Source of the DNA: JAURVT01 sp049059935
GTDB taxonomy: Bacteria; Actinomycetota; Actinomycetes; Propionibacteriales; Nocardioidaceae
Direction of reading: 5' to 3'
DNA: 64,000 nt
Assembly: GCF_049059935.1 (NCBI RefSeq)
Contig: NZ_JBMGQR010000002.1
Location: 62,001-126,000, forward strand
Shown: piece after piece, positions 51,423 to 60,417 of the stretch
How positions within the stretch are numbered: the first letter of the stretch is position 1
Layout: each line of letters begins with the position of its first letter
Position numbers and translations under genes: made by a program
The notes under the pieces: model-generated
Databases searched by the model: none
The model's input: the letters and a program-made list of their open reading frames with translations, nothing else
Told to the model about the DNA's origin: nothing

Positions 51423-51874
51423 GCCTTCATTCCATCCTGAATGTAGCTCACTATGTAAACAAGCAGTCCAACTGTTATAAAGAGGTTGATAGTCAGCGGC
51501 ACAAAGAGCATGCCTATGCGGCTCTCCGTGAAAAATCGGTCGCTTCGCCTAGACAGGAAGACAGCCACCGCACCAACTATCATGCTAGCAACAAGCAACG
51601 CAAGATCCCTCTCGTCAACGTCCTGGGTGACCACTAGCAGGCCAGCCACCAACGAGACCGCAAGAAAGGAAATGTCGATCGGCAGTGATAGCAACTGCTT
51701 TATAAAGTCCGGAAAGGAGACTTCCTTATCGATCATGACTCGCATTGCAAACTTGTAAGCCAGAATAAGGGCTGGCACCCATAAACCCGACACCGTGCCC
51801 GTCCATCCTGGCGTCGAGCCGCACCCGTCACCGTCTAGTTCTCCGCCGAGCCAACGATAGAGCATCGCAGCCAT
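51419..51874 (-). CDS. Small four-helix membrane protein (partner of TIR/NDT-like protein)
   Basis: A 151-residue membrane protein that I do not recognise. Hydrophobic helices lie at about residues 26-44, 62-82, 88-107 and 121-145, with the charged loops DKEVSFPDF and SRRSDRFFTESRIG between them. An N-terminal stretch holds one Cys. It is upstream of and overlaps (ATGA) the NDT/TIR-like gene, so the two form one cassette. Low G+C and rare codons for this genome indicate acquisition. It could be a sensor, pore or regulator for the neighbouring effector. A second in-frame ATG nine bases later is possible. Confidence 0.78.
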   Translation of the reverse strand: MAAMLYRWLGGELDGDGCGSTPGWTGTVSGLWVPALILAYKFAMRVMIDKEVSFPDFIKQLLSLPIDISFLAVSLVAGLLVVTQDVDERDLALLVASMIVGAVAVFLSRRSDRFFTESRIGMLFVPLTINLFITVGLLVYIVSYIQDGMKA

Positions 51875-52261
51875 CTTGATCGCGCTCTGGACACGTCGCT
51901 GCCATCACCAAGCGGCAGCACTTAGCCAGTTCTCCCAGGCGCCAGCGGCTGGGGTCATCACGGGAGTACGGGGCGTACATCAGCGGCAGGTCGCCATGGC
52001 CCGCTTGCGGGCATAAGTGAGCTTGGGACGGCACCTGTCTGAGCGCCGACGTCGACGAATGGCAGGCCCGACGCCGCGGTCGGCACCGCGGCGAAATGCT
52101 CGGGCGGTAAGGTCCATCGGCTCACCCTCGTGGGAGTGATAGCAGCCGGCCCCGTGTTGTTGCTCGCCGAAGAGGTTTCCTGCACACTCAAGCGCTTATG
52201 GGGGGCACCTGGCCAGCTAATCGCGGTCGTGCCGCGTGGGCGCGTCCGACAGGATGGTGCG
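51875..52261. other. Non-coding junction between low-G+C cassette and hen1
   Basis: No convincing gene in these 387 bp. G+C rises from the cassette level back to the genome level around 51900-52100. The reverse strand near 51950-52010 can be read as LPLMYAPYSRDDPSRWRLGELA (shown as a fragment over about 22 codons), which looks protein-like but has no intact gene around it, so a gene remnant at the insertion boundary is possible. AAGCGCTT near 52189 is a short palindrome. The promoter of the cassette must lie here. Confidence 0.5.
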
Positions 52262-53662
52262 GTGTACCTGACCCTCACCTCGACGTCGACCCCGGCGACC
52301 GACCTCGGCTTCCTGCTCCACAAGCACCCCGAGCGGGCGCAGAGCCTCGACGTCCTCGCCGGCCGGGCGCACGTGTTCTACCCCGAGGCGAGCGACGAGC
52401 GGTGCACCGTCGCCCTGCTGCTGGAGATCGACCCGATCGCGCTGGTCAAGGGCCGCCGGGGGCAGCGGGACGCGTTCTCCCTCGGCCAGTACGTCAACGA
52501 CCGGCCGTACGCGGCGTCGTCGATGCTCGCCGTGGCGATGGGCAAGGCGTTCCGGACGGCGATGGCCGGGCGGTGCGACGCGCGTCCCGACCTGGTCACC
52601 CAGGCCCTCCCCCTGACGATCCACGTGCCGACGCTGCCCAGCGCCGGCGGCGCCGACCTCGTCCGCCGGCTGTTCGAGCCGCTGGGCTGGACGGTCGACG
52701 CGCGCCCGATCGCGCTCGATGAGACGGTGCCGGCGTGGGGCGGCTCCCGCTACGTCGACCTCACGCTGACCGGCGACGTCGTGCTGGCCGACGCGCTGAG
52801 CCACCTGTACGTCCTGCTTCCCGTGCTGGACGACGCCAAGCACTACTGGGTCACCGGCGACGAGGTCGACAAGCTGCTTCGCGCCGGCGGCGACTGGCTG
52901 GGCGCGCACCCCGAGCGCGAGCTCGTCACCCGCCGCTACCTCAAGCACCAGCGCGACCTCGTCCTCGACGCCACCACGCGGCTCACCGAGCTCGACGGCA
53001 CCGTCGACGAGCCCGCACCCGACGACGACCGCGAGACCCTGCCGCTCGTCGTCACGCGGCGGCGCACCGTCGTCGAGGCGCTCAGGGCCGAGGGCGCGTC
53101 GCGCGTCGTCGACATGGGATGCGGCGAGGGCGCGCTGCTGCGCGACCTGGTGCGCGACCCCGCGTTCGGCGAGGTGGTGGGCGTCGACGTGTCCGCCCGC
53201 GCGCTCGAGGTCGCCGAGAGGCGGCTCGACCTCGACCGCCTGCCCGACACCCAGCGCAGCAAGCTGACGCTGGCGCAGTCGTCGCTGACGTACCGCGACG
53301 ACCGCTTCGCCGGGTACGACGCCGTCGTGCTGATGGAGGTGGTCGAGCACCTCGACCCCGAGCGGCTGCCCGCGCTCGAGACCACCGTGTTCGCGGGGTT
53401 CCGGCCGCGCACGGTCGTCGTCACCACGCCCAACGTGGAGCACAACGTGCGCTACGAGCACCTGCCCGCGGGGACGTTCCGCCACCGCGACCACCGCTTC
53501 GAGTGGACGCGCGCCGAGCTCGCCGCGTGGGCCGAGGGCGTCGGCGCCCGTCACGGCTACGCCGTCCGCTACGCCCCCGTGGGCGACGACGACCCCGAGG
53601 TCGGCCCACCCACCCAGATGGCCGTGTTCACCCGCATCGAGACCAGCCAGGCGGCATCGTGA
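52262..53662 (+). CDS. hen1: 3'-terminal RNA ribose 2'-O-methyltransferase (bacterial Hen1)
   Basis: A 466-residue enzyme that methylates the 2'-OH at the 3' end of a cleaved RNA before Pnkp seals it, which protects the repaired site from re-cleavage. The N-terminal domain starts with YLTLTSTSTPATDLGFLLHKHPER. The C-terminal methyltransferase has the SAM motif VVDMGCGEGALLRDL and the metal-site residues in LMEVVEHLDPERL and FRHRDHRFEWTR. The GTG at 52262 gives the family N-terminus; the open frame upstream is non-conserved. Its stop overlaps the pnkp start (GTGA), so the two subunits are made together. Confidence 0.94.
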   Translation: MYLTLTSTSTPATDLGFLLHKHPERAQSLDVLAGRAHVFYPEASDERCTVALLLEIDPIALVKGRRGQRDAFSLGQYVNDRPYAASSMLAVAMGKAFRTAMAGRCDARPDLVTQALPLTIHVPTLPSAGGADLVRRLFEPLGWTVDARPIALDETVPAWGGSRYVDLTLTGDVVLADALSHLYVLLPVLDDAKHYWVTGDEVDKLLRAGGDWLGAHPERELVTRRYLKHQRDLVLDATTRLTELDGTVDEPAPDDDRETLPLVVTRRRTVVEALRAEGASRVVDMGCGEGALLRDLVRDPAFGEVVGVDVSARALEVAERRLDLDRLPDTQRSKLTLAQSSLTYRDDRFAGYDAVVLMEVVEHLDPERLPALETTVFAGFRPRTVVVTTPNVEHNVRYEHLPAGTFRHRDHRFEWTRAELAAWAEGVGARHGYAVRYAPVGDDDPEVGPPTQMAVFTRIETSQAAS

Positions 53663-56214
53663 CCGAGCCCCACACGAACGAGCTCAGCATCCCCGAGCTG
53701 AGCCTCGTCGCCCTGGTGGGCCCGTCCGGCTCGGGCAAGTCCACCTTCGCGCGCCAGCACTTCAGTGCGTACGAGGTGATCTCCAGCGACGTCTGCCGCG
53801 GACTGGTGTCCGACGACGAGAACGACCAGTCCGTCACGTCCGACGCGTTCGACGTGCTGGGCTTCATCGCCGGCAAGCGCCTGGCCCGCGGGCGCCTGAC
53901 GGTCGTCGACGCCACCAACGTCCAGCGCGACGCCCGCCGCAGCCTCGTCCAGCTGGCCAAGGACCGCGACGTGCTGCCAGTGGCGATCGTGCTCGACCTG
54001 CCCGAGAGCGTCTGCGTCGCCCGCAACGCCGAGCGGCCCGACCGCGACTTCGGCGCGCGCGTCGTCAAGCGCCAGGCCGAGCAGCTGCGGCGGTCGATCC
54101 GCGGGCTGCAGCGCGAGGGGTTCCGCCAGGTGCACGTGCTGTCGAGCGTCGAGGAGGTCGAGGCGGCGACGATCGTCCGCGAGCGGCTGCGCAACGACCT
54201 CCGCGACGAGCACGGGCCGTTCGACGTGATCGGCGACGTGCACGGCTGCCGATCCGAGCTGGAGACGCTGCTCGGGAAGCTGGACTACGCCCTCGTCCGC
54301 GACGACGCCGGCCGCGCCGTCGACCTCACCCACCCCGCCGGACGTCGGCCCGTGTTCGTCGGCGACCTCGTCGACCGCGGCCCCGACTCCCCCGGCGTGC
54401 TGCGCCTGGTCATGGGTGCGGTGAAGGCCGGGCACGCGCTGTGCGTGCCGGGCAACCACGAGGCCAAGCTCGTCCGCGCGCTCGACGGCAGGAAGGTGAC
54501 GGCGTCGCACGGGCTCGCCGAGACGCTCGACCAGCTCTCGCGCGAGGACGACGCGTTCGTCGCCGAGGTGCGCGAGTTCTGCTACGGCCTCGTCTCCCAC
54601 CTGGTGCTGGACGACGGCCGACTCGTGGTCGCGCACGCCGGGCTGAAGGAGGCGTACCACGGCCGCGCGTCCGGACGGGTGCGCAGCTTCGCGCTCTACG
54701 GCGACACCACGGGCGAGACCGACGAGTTCGGCCTGCCCGTGCGCCTGCCGTGGGCCGACGACTACCGCGGCAGCGCGATGGTGCTCTACGGCCACGTGCC
54801 CACGCCGCAGGTCGAGTGGATCAACGGCACCATGTGCCTCGACACCGGCTGCGTGTTCGGCGGCGAGCTGACGGCGCTGCGCTACCCCGAGAAGGAGGTC
54901 GTGGCGGTGCCGGCCGAGCGGGTCTGGCACGAGCCGAGCAAGCCGTTCACCACCGGGCCCGCCGCGCGCGAGCCCGACCAACTGAGCGTCGACGACGTGC
55001 TGGGCAAGCGCGTCGTCGAGACGTCGCAGCACGGCCGGGTCACGATCGGCGAGGAGAACGCGGCCGGCGCGCTCGAGGTGATGAGCCGCTTCGCGCTGCA
55101 CCCGCGCTGGGTGCCGTACCTGCCGCCGACGATGGCGCCCGTCGCCACCTCGGCGCGCCCCGACCTGCTCGAGCACCCCGACGAGGCGTTCTCGGCGTTC
55201 GCGAGCCAGGGCGTCACGCGGGTGGTCTGCGAGGAGAAGCACATGGGCTCGCGGGCCGTCGTGCTCGTGTGCCGCGACGCCGACGTCGCCGCGTCACGCT
55301 TCGGCGCCACCGGCGGCGAGACCGGAGCGGTCCACACCCGAACCGGCCGCACGTTCTTCGAGCGCGACCTCACTGAGGAGCTGCTCGGACGGGTGCGCGC
55401 GGCTGTCGATGCCGCCGGGCTCTGGGACGAGCTGGGGACGGGCTGGCTGCTGCTCGACGCCGAGCTGCTGCCGTGGTCGGCCAAGGCCGGCGAGCTGCTG
55501 CGCGACCAGTACGCATCCGTCGGTGCGTCCGCGCGGTCGTCCCTGGCTGCGGCCGCCGACGGACTGCAGGCCGCCGCCGACCGCGGCGTCGACGTCACCG
55601 ACCTGCTCGGACGCACGCGGGCACGCGCGACCGACGCCGACCTGTTCGTCGACGCCTACCGCCGCTACTGCTGGCCCGTCGACGGGCTCGACGGCGTGCA
55701 GCTCGCGCCGTTCCAGGTGCTCGCCACCCAGGGACGGACGTACGCCGAGCGCGAGCACGCCTGGCACCTCGACGTCGCCGACCGGCTGGTGGCCGCCGAC
55801 CCGTCGACGTTCCGCACCACCCGTCGCCTCTTCGTCGACACCGCCGACGCGGCGTCGCTCGCCGAGGGCGTGGCGTGGTGGGAGCAGCTGACGGCGGGCG
55901 GTGGCGAGGGCATGGTCGTCAAGCCGGCGACCAACCTGACGCGCGGGAAGAAGGGGCTGGTCCAGCCCGGCCTCAAGGTGCGTGGACGCGAGTACCTGCG
56001 GATCATCTACGGCCCCGACTACACCGAGGCCCAGCACCTGGCGCGGCTGCGTGACCGCAACCTCGGGCGCAAGCGCTCGCTCGCCCTGCGCGAGTACGCG
56101 CTCGGGCTCGAGGCGCTCGAGCGGCTCGCCCGCGACGAGCCGCTGTGGCGCGTCCACGAGGCGGTGTTCGCGGTGCTGGCGCTGGAGTCCGAACCGGTGG
56201 ATCCTCGACTGTGA
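53659..56214 (+). CDS. pnkp: Polynucleotide kinase-phosphatase (RNA repair)
   Basis: An 851-residue three-domain enzyme that heals and seals broken RNA together with Hen1. The kinase domain has the P-loop GPSGSGKSTF near residue 25. The metallophosphatase has GDVHGCRSELETLL, GDLVDRGPDSPG and GNHE between about 190 and 280. The C-terminal adenylyltransferase/ligase domain has the nucleotidyl-Lys motif EEKHMGS near residue 530, with KPATN and GLVQPGLKVRGREYLR downstream. Length fits the family (about 850-870). It overlaps hen1 upstream and a potassium channel gene downstream. Likely substrates are tRNAs cut by ribotoxins. Confidence 0.95.
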   Translation: MTEPHTNELSIPELSLVALVGPSGSGKSTFARQHFSAYEVISSDVCRGLVSDDENDQSVTSDAFDVLGFIAGKRLARGRLTVVDATNVQRDARRSLVQLAKDRDVLPVAIVLDLPESVCVARNAERPDRDFGARVVKRQAEQLRRSIRGLQREGFRQVHVLSSVEEVEAATIVRERLRNDLRDEHGPFDVIGDVHGCRSELETLLGKLDYALVRDDAGRAVDLTHPAGRRPVFVGDLVDRGPDSPGVLRLVMGAVKAGHALCVPGNHEAKLVRALDGRKVTASHGLAETLDQLSREDDAFVAEVREFCYGLVSHLVLDDGRLVVAHAGLKEAYHGRASGRVRSFALYGDTTGETDEFGLPVRLPWADDYRGSAMVLYGHVPTPQVEWINGTMCLDTGCVFGGELTALRYPEKEVVAVPAERVWHEPSKPFTTGPAAREPDQLSVDDVLGKRVVETSQHGRVTIGEENAAGALEVMSRFALHPRWVPYLPPTMAPVATSARPDLLEHPDEAFSAFASQGVTRVVCEEKHMGSRAVVLVCRDADVAASRFGATGGETGAVHTRTGRTFFERDLTEELLGRVRAAVDAAGLWDELGTGWLLLDAELLPWSAKAGELLRDQYASVGASARSSLAAAADGLQAAADRGVDVTDLLGRTRARATDADLFVDAYRRYCWPVDGLDGVQLAPFQVLATQGRTYAEREHAWHLDVADRLVAADPSTFRTTRRLFVDTADAASLAEGVAWWEQLTAGGGEGMVVKPATNLTRGKKGLVQPGLKVRGREYLRIIYGPDYTEAQHLARLRDRNLGRKRSLALREYALGLEALERLARDEPLWRVHEAVFAVLALESEPVDPRL

Positions 56215-56942
56215 CCATGAGCGAGCGGCGGGCGCGCTGGCGCCGGCGCGCCTTCTGGCCGCTGACGGTGTCGGCGGTGGTGTTCCTGGCCGCGTACGCG
56301 TGGCCCATCCTCGACCCCGACCTGCCGCGGCACTGGGTGGTGCTGTGCCGCACCGCGACCACGGTGACGTGGGCGGTGTTCGTCGTCGACTACGTCGCGC
56401 GGCTCGTGATGGCGCCCGACCGGCGCAGGTTCGTCCGCACCCACCTGCTCGACCTCGCGGTCGTCGTCCTGCCCCTGCTGCGACCGCTGCAGCTGCTGCG
56501 GCTCGTCACGTTCCTGCACGTGCTCAACCGCTACGCGACGGGCTCGTTCCGCGGACGGGTCGCGGCGTACGTCGCCGGCGCCACCGTGCTGGTGGTGTTC
56601 GTCGCCTCGCTCGCGGTGCTCAACGCCGAGCGCGGCCGGCCCGGCGCGAACATCGAGACGTTCGGCGACGCGCTGTGGTGGGCGATGACGACCATCACCA
56701 CGGTCGGGTACGGCGACTACGCCCCCGTCACCGTGACCGGACGCATCGTCGCCGCGGTGCTGATGCTGTCGGGCATCGCCCTGCTCGGCGTGGTGACCGC
56801 CGGCCTCGCGTCGTGGCTGATCCAGCGCGTCAGCCAGGTCGACGAGGACGCCGAGCAGGTGACGCGCGGCGACGTCCGTGCGCTGCGCGAGGAGATCACC
56901 CGGCTGCGGGCCGATGTGGAGCGACTCCGCCGGGATCCCTGA
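56211..56942 (+). CDS. Voltage-gated-like potassium channel
   Basis: A 243-residue cation channel. The selectivity filter TTVGYGDYAP lies near residue 165, in the pore loop between the last two helices. Four upstream hydrophobic segments, including an Arg-containing LLRPLQLLRLVTFLHVLNRY, resemble a voltage-sensor domain. The C-terminus is a cytoplasmic coiled coil. The GTG at 56211 overlaps the pnkp stop and has GGTGG ten bases upstream; an ATG at 56217 is an alternative start. Coupling to RNA repair genes is unusual and may be only positional. Confidence 0.9.
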   Translation: MTMSERRARWRRRAFWPLTVSAVVFLAAYAWPILDPDLPRHWVVLCRTATTVTWAVFVVDYVARLVMAPDRRRFVRTHLLDLAVVVLPLLRPLQLLRLVTFLHVLNRYATGSFRGRVAAYVAGATVLVVFVASLAVLNAERGRPGANIETFGDALWWAMTTITTVGYGDYAPVTVTGRIVAAVLMLSGIALLGVVTAGLASWLIQRVSQVDEDAEQVTRGDVRALREEITRLRADVERLRRDP

Positions 56943-56974
56943 CACCCCGCGTCCGCGGGAGTAGCGTCGTCGAC

Positions 56975-57355
56975 GTGGACGAGGAGGCCGGTGAGCTCGC
57001 GTGCCGCTTCGCCGCGGCCCTGGCCGCCAAGGACCGCGACGAGTTGTGCGACGTCCTCGCCGCCGACGTCGACTTCCACGGCATGACGCCGGGCCGCACC
57101 TGGAGCGCGCCCTCGTCGGCGGCCCTGGTGGACGACGTGCTGCTCGGGGCCTGGTTCGAGCCCACCGACCGGATCACCGACCTGGTGTCGGTCGAGACCC
57201 ACGCGGTGATGGACCGGACCCACCTCACCTACCAGCTGACGGTCCTGAACGTCGACGGGCTGCACCTGGTGGAGCAGACCGCCTACCTCACCGAGTCGGC
57301 CGGCCGGATCGACTGGATGCGGCTCATGTGCAGCGGGTTCCGTCCGGTCCACTGA
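56975..57355 (+). CDS. SnoaL/NTF2-like protein
   Basis: A 126-residue protein with an NTF2-like cone fold. ELACRFAAALAAKDRDELCDVLAADVDFHGMTPG (about residues 7-40) is the typical helix-helix-strand start, followed by beta strands ending in GRIDWMRLMCSGF. Such proteins bind or isomerise small molecules. No catalytic assignment is possible. The GTG at 56975 is the best start; GGGAG lies 13 bases upstream. It is a separate gene following the channel. Confidence 0.75.
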   Translation: MDEEAGELACRFAAALAAKDRDELCDVLAADVDFHGMTPGRTWSAPSSAALVDDVLLGAWFEPTDRITDLVSVETHAVMDRTHLTYQLTVLNVDGLHLVEQTAYLTESAGRIDWMRLMCSGFRPVH

Positions 57356-57410
57356 TCGTCGTGTCTCTCCGGGAATCCTCAATTCCTACACAAGATGAGG
57401 TAAAAGCCAT

Positions 57411-57425
57411 CACTATGTAGTAGTG
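57411..57425. promoter_or_regulatory. Palindrome over the glycosyltransferase start codon
   Basis: CACTA-TGTAG-TAGTG is a 5-bp inverted repeat whose right arm contains the GTG start at 57423. No ribosome-binding site is visible nearby (the closest, GAGG, is about 22 bases away). It may be an operator or a translational hairpin. Confidence 0.4.
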
Positions 57426-59345
57426 AGCAAGCACCGAGCACCGACCCTGGGCGAGGCCCTCGTGACGTCAAGCCTGCTCACCGAGAGCCAGCGGGACTGG
57501 GCCCTGGACGTCGCCACGACCCACAAGTGCCGCCTCGGCGAGGTCCTCGTCGCGTCGGGCCTGGTCCGGCGGGTGGACCTGTTCCGGGTGCTCGCCGACA
57601 TGTGGGGCTACACGCTGATCGACCTGGTGCGCGAGCCCGTCGAGGCCGGGGTGCTGCAGGGGCTCGACCCTCGCCGCCTCGCCGACCAGGGCTGGGTGCC
57701 GGTACGCCGCGGCCGCGTGGGCGCCACCGGCACGGAGTTCGTCCTCGTCGCCACCAGCGAGCGCCCGACGCCCGCCCTGCGCGCGACGGTGGAGCAGGCA
57801 CTCGCGACACCGGTGCAGTTCCAGGTGACCACCGACTGGGACCTGCGCCACGCCCTGCACGAGGGCTTCCGCGACGAGATCGTCGAGCAGGCCACGATGG
57901 GGCTGTGGCAGCGCGAGGCCACCCAGTCCGCCCGTACGACGGTGCTGGGCCGGCAGAAGCTCGGCATCGTCCTCACGCTCGTCGCGATCGCGGTGGCGGC
58001 CGTGCTCGCGCCGCTCGCCACGGCCAAGACCGCGATGGCGGTCGTCAGCCTGGTGTTCCTCGCGTCGGTGCTCTTCAAGTACGTGGTGTGCCTCTCGGGC
58101 GCCAAGCGCGAGAACCACGTGCAGGTCACCGACGCCGAGGTCGAGGCGCTCGACCCCGGTGACCTCCCCGTCTACACCGTGCTCGTCCCCGTCTACCGCG
58201 AGGCCAACGTGGTGGCCGACCTGATCGCCAACCTCGGCGCGCTCGACTACCCGGCCGAGAAGCTCGAGATCCTGCTGCTCCTGGAGCAGGACGACGACGA
58301 GACGATCGCCGCGGCCAAGGCGGCCCGTCCGCCCGAGACGGTGACCTTCGTGATCGTCCCCCCGGGCCACCCCCAGACCAAGCCCAAGGCCTGCAACGTC
58401 GGCCTGTTCTTCGCCCGCGGCGAGCACCTGGTGATCTACGACGCCGAGGACAAGCCCGACCCCGACCAGCTGAAGAAGGCCGTGCTCGCGTTCCGCCGCG
58501 GCGGCGACGACCTCGTCTGCGTCCAGGCCGCCCTGAACTACTGGAACGCCACCGACAACTGGCTGACCCGGATGTTCACCCTCGAGTACTCGTTCTGGTT
58601 CGACTACATGCTGCCGGGCCTGGACAAGCTCCACCTGCCGATCCCGCTCGGCGGCACGTCCAACCACTTCCGCACCGCCGACCTGCGCGAGCTCGGCGGC
58701 TGGGACCCCTTCAACGTCACCGAGGACGCCGACCTCGGCATCCGGGCGTCGGCGCTGGGCAAGACCGTGGGCGTCGTCAACTCGACGACGTTCGAGGAGG
58801 CCAACCGGGCCCCGGGCAACTGGGTGCGCCAGCGCTCGCGCTGGATCAAGGGCTACCTGCAGACGCTGCTCGTCCACGCCCGTCAGCCCGGCAGGCTCGT
58901 GCGCAAGGCCGGGCCCGTGCAGGTCGGCGCGTTCGCGCTGCTCATCGGCGGCACCCCGGCCACGTTCCTGTGCACCCCGCCGCTGCTGGCGCTGTTCGTC
59001 GCGTCGCTCGTGGTGGGGCCGTCGGCCCTCGGCGGGCTGTTCGGCGGCTGGGTGCTGTGGGTCAGCCTGTTCAACCTGATCGCCGGCAACGGCCTGATGA
59101 TCCACATCTCGATGATGGGCGCCTTCAAGCGCCGGCGGTACGAGCTGGTGCCGTGGGCGCTGCTCAACCCCGTCTACTGGCTGCTCCACTCGATCGCCTC
59201 GTACAAGGCGCTCTGGCAGCTCATCACCAAGCCCCACTACTGGGAGAAGACGACCCATGGTCTCAGTACTGCCGAGCCCGACCACGTCACCGTCGAGCCT
59301 GCCGGGGCCCTCGGTCGTCCCCATGCGGAGCCTGTGGCCGGCTAG
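57423..59345 (+). CDS. Processive glycosyltransferase (GT2) with N-terminal MshEN/GspE-N c-di-GMP-type domain
   Basis: A 640-residue membrane glycosyltransferase. Residues 8-70 carry two copies of the MshEN pattern (TLGEALVTSSLLTESQ and RLGEVLVASGLVRRVDLFRVL), a module known to bind c-di-GMP. Two helices follow at about 180-225. The GT2 catalytic core has VYTVLVPVYREANVV, DAEDKPDPD, TEDADLG and the processive motif QRSRWIKG, and it is followed by C-terminal membrane helices. This is the layout of a cellulose-synthase-like polymer synthase under c-di-GMP control. It leads a unit with two overlapping downstream genes. The polymer is unknown. Confidence 0.87.
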   Translation: MSKHRAPTLGEALVTSSLLTESQRDWALDVATTHKCRLGEVLVASGLVRRVDLFRVLADMWGYTLIDLVREPVEAGVLQGLDPRRLADQGWVPVRRGRVGATGTEFVLVATSERPTPALRATVEQALATPVQFQVTTDWDLRHALHEGFRDEIVEQATMGLWQREATQSARTTVLGRQKLGIVLTLVAIAVAAVLAPLATAKTAMAVVSLVFLASVLFKYVVCLSGAKRENHVQVTDAEVEALDPGDLPVYTVLVPVYREANVVADLIANLGALDYPAEKLEILLLLEQDDDETIAAAKAARPPETVTFVIVPPGHPQTKPKACNVGLFFARGEHLVIYDAEDKPDPDQLKKAVLAFRRGGDDLVCVQAALNYWNATDNWLTRMFTLEYSFWFDYMLPGLDKLHLPIPLGGTSNHFRTADLRELGGWDPFNVTEDADLGIRASALGKTVGVVNSTTFEEANRAPGNWVRQRSRWIKGYLQTLLVHARQPGRLVRKAGPVQVGAFALLIGGTPATFLCTPPLLALFVASLVVGPSALGGLFGGWVLWVSLFNLIAGNGLMIHISMMGAFKRRRYELVPWALLNPVYWLLHSIASYKALWQLITKPHYWEKTTHGLSTAEPDHVTVEPAGALGRPHAEPVAG

Positions 59346-60417
59346 CCCGAGCCGCCGCTGGACGCTGCGCGCGGCCCTGGCCGCGCCCCTGGCCGTCGCG
59401 GCGTGGTGGGCCTCGCACCAGGGGTTCGTCAGCGCCGCCAACGAGCGCTTCGCCCTGCACGCCGAGGCCCTCGTCGCCGGCGGCGCCGACCTGTCCGGGC
59501 TCGGCTGGGCCTACCCACCGCTGCCCACCCTGGCCGCCGCTGCCCTGCCCGGTGGTGCGCTGAGCCTATCGCTGGTGGCCTGCCTCCTGGCGGCGTTCGC
59601 GCTGCAGCGGGTGTGGGCGCTGCTGGTGCAGCGCGACCTGCCGCACCTGCTCGTCGGCGCGCTGCTCGCGACCGTCTTCGCCGTGCCGGCCGTGGCGTAC
59701 GTGGCGAGTCAGTCGATGGCGGCCATCGGCTCGCTCGCGCTCCTCACCGTGGCGCTCGAGGGCGTCGCCTGGTTCACCCTCGCCCGCCAGACCGAGGCGG
59801 GGTTCATGGTGGGACTCGCGCTCGCCGGGGCCTTCTTGTTCGACCCCCTGGCCATCTTCTTCGCCATCGCCGTGGCCGCCATGTCGGTGCTCATCGCCCG
59901 CGACCGGTTCCGCGACGAGCCCGGCGCCGCCACGGCCACCGTCGCGGTCATGGTGTTCCCCGTGATGTTCCTGGCCGTGGCCTGGTCGTTCCTGCAGTGG
60001 CAGTTCACCGGCTCGGCCCTCGGCTGGGTGCTCCTCACCGACGACGCGCTGCAGTTCACCCACGGAGTCGTCGGTGGCCTCGGGATCGCCGCGGCCGAAG
60101 TGGGGCTCACCGTGCTCGTCAGCCCGCTGTTCGTCGTCGTGGCGCTGCTCTACTGGCGCCAGCCGCTAACGGTCCTGGCGCAGCTGGTCGTCGTCCCGGT
60201 GATGGTGATGGCGCTGTGGTTCCAGCTGCCGCTCACGGCGGTGTCGGTCTACCTCCTGTGCACCCTGGTCGCGCTCACGCACGTGCCGCGCGACCTCACC
60301 CGACGCCTGCAGGTGCTGATCGGCGTCGTCGCGCTCGTGCAGGTGGCCGCGGTGTGGGCGGTACCGCCCGTCAGCGACGGATTCGAGCAGTGGCTCGCTG
60401 TGCTGGGGGCGTCATGA
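59257..60417 (+). CDS. Polytopic membrane protein (glycosyltransferase partner)
   Basis: A 386-residue membrane protein with about nine or ten hydrophobic helices and no recognised domain. An Arg-rich start is followed by PLAVAAWWASHQGF, and WAYPPLPTLAAAAL is a loop with the YPPxP pattern seen in lipid-linked glycosyltransferases of the GT-C type, though no clear catalytic Asp pair is evident. The ATG at 59257, with GGGAG ten bases upstream, overlaps the glycosyltransferase gene by 89 bp; an ATG at 59323 is possible. Role in polymer assembly or export is inferred from position. Confidence 0.75.
   Translation: MVSVLPSPTTSPSSLPGPSVVPMRSLWPASPSRRWTLRAALAAPLAVAAWWASHQGFVSAANERFALHAEALVAGGADLSGLGWAYPPLPTLAAAALPGGALSLSLVACLLAAFALQRVWALLVQRDLPHLLVGALLATVFAVPAVAYVASQSMAAIGSLALLTVALEGVAWFTLARQTEAGFMVGLALAGAFLFDPLAIFFAIAVAAMSVLIARDRFRDEPGAATATVAVMVFPVMFLAVAWSFLQWQFTGSALGWVLLTDDALQFTHGVVGGLGIAAAEVGLTVLVSPLFVVVALLYWRQPLTVLAQLVVVPVMVMALWFQLPLTAVSVYLLCTLVALTHVPRDLTRRLQVLIGVVALVQVAAVWAVPPVSDGFEQWLAVLGAS

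Noticed and set aside
50670..52261. Complete genomic island or prophage at tRNA-Lys
   Set aside because: No integrase and no repeat of the tRNA 3' end was found on the far side; only the two-gene cassette is foreign in composition.
51828..52323. Two short reverse-strand open frames upstream of the membrane protein gene
   Set aside because: No ribosome-binding sites or domains; at most a gene fragment, reported as a finding only.
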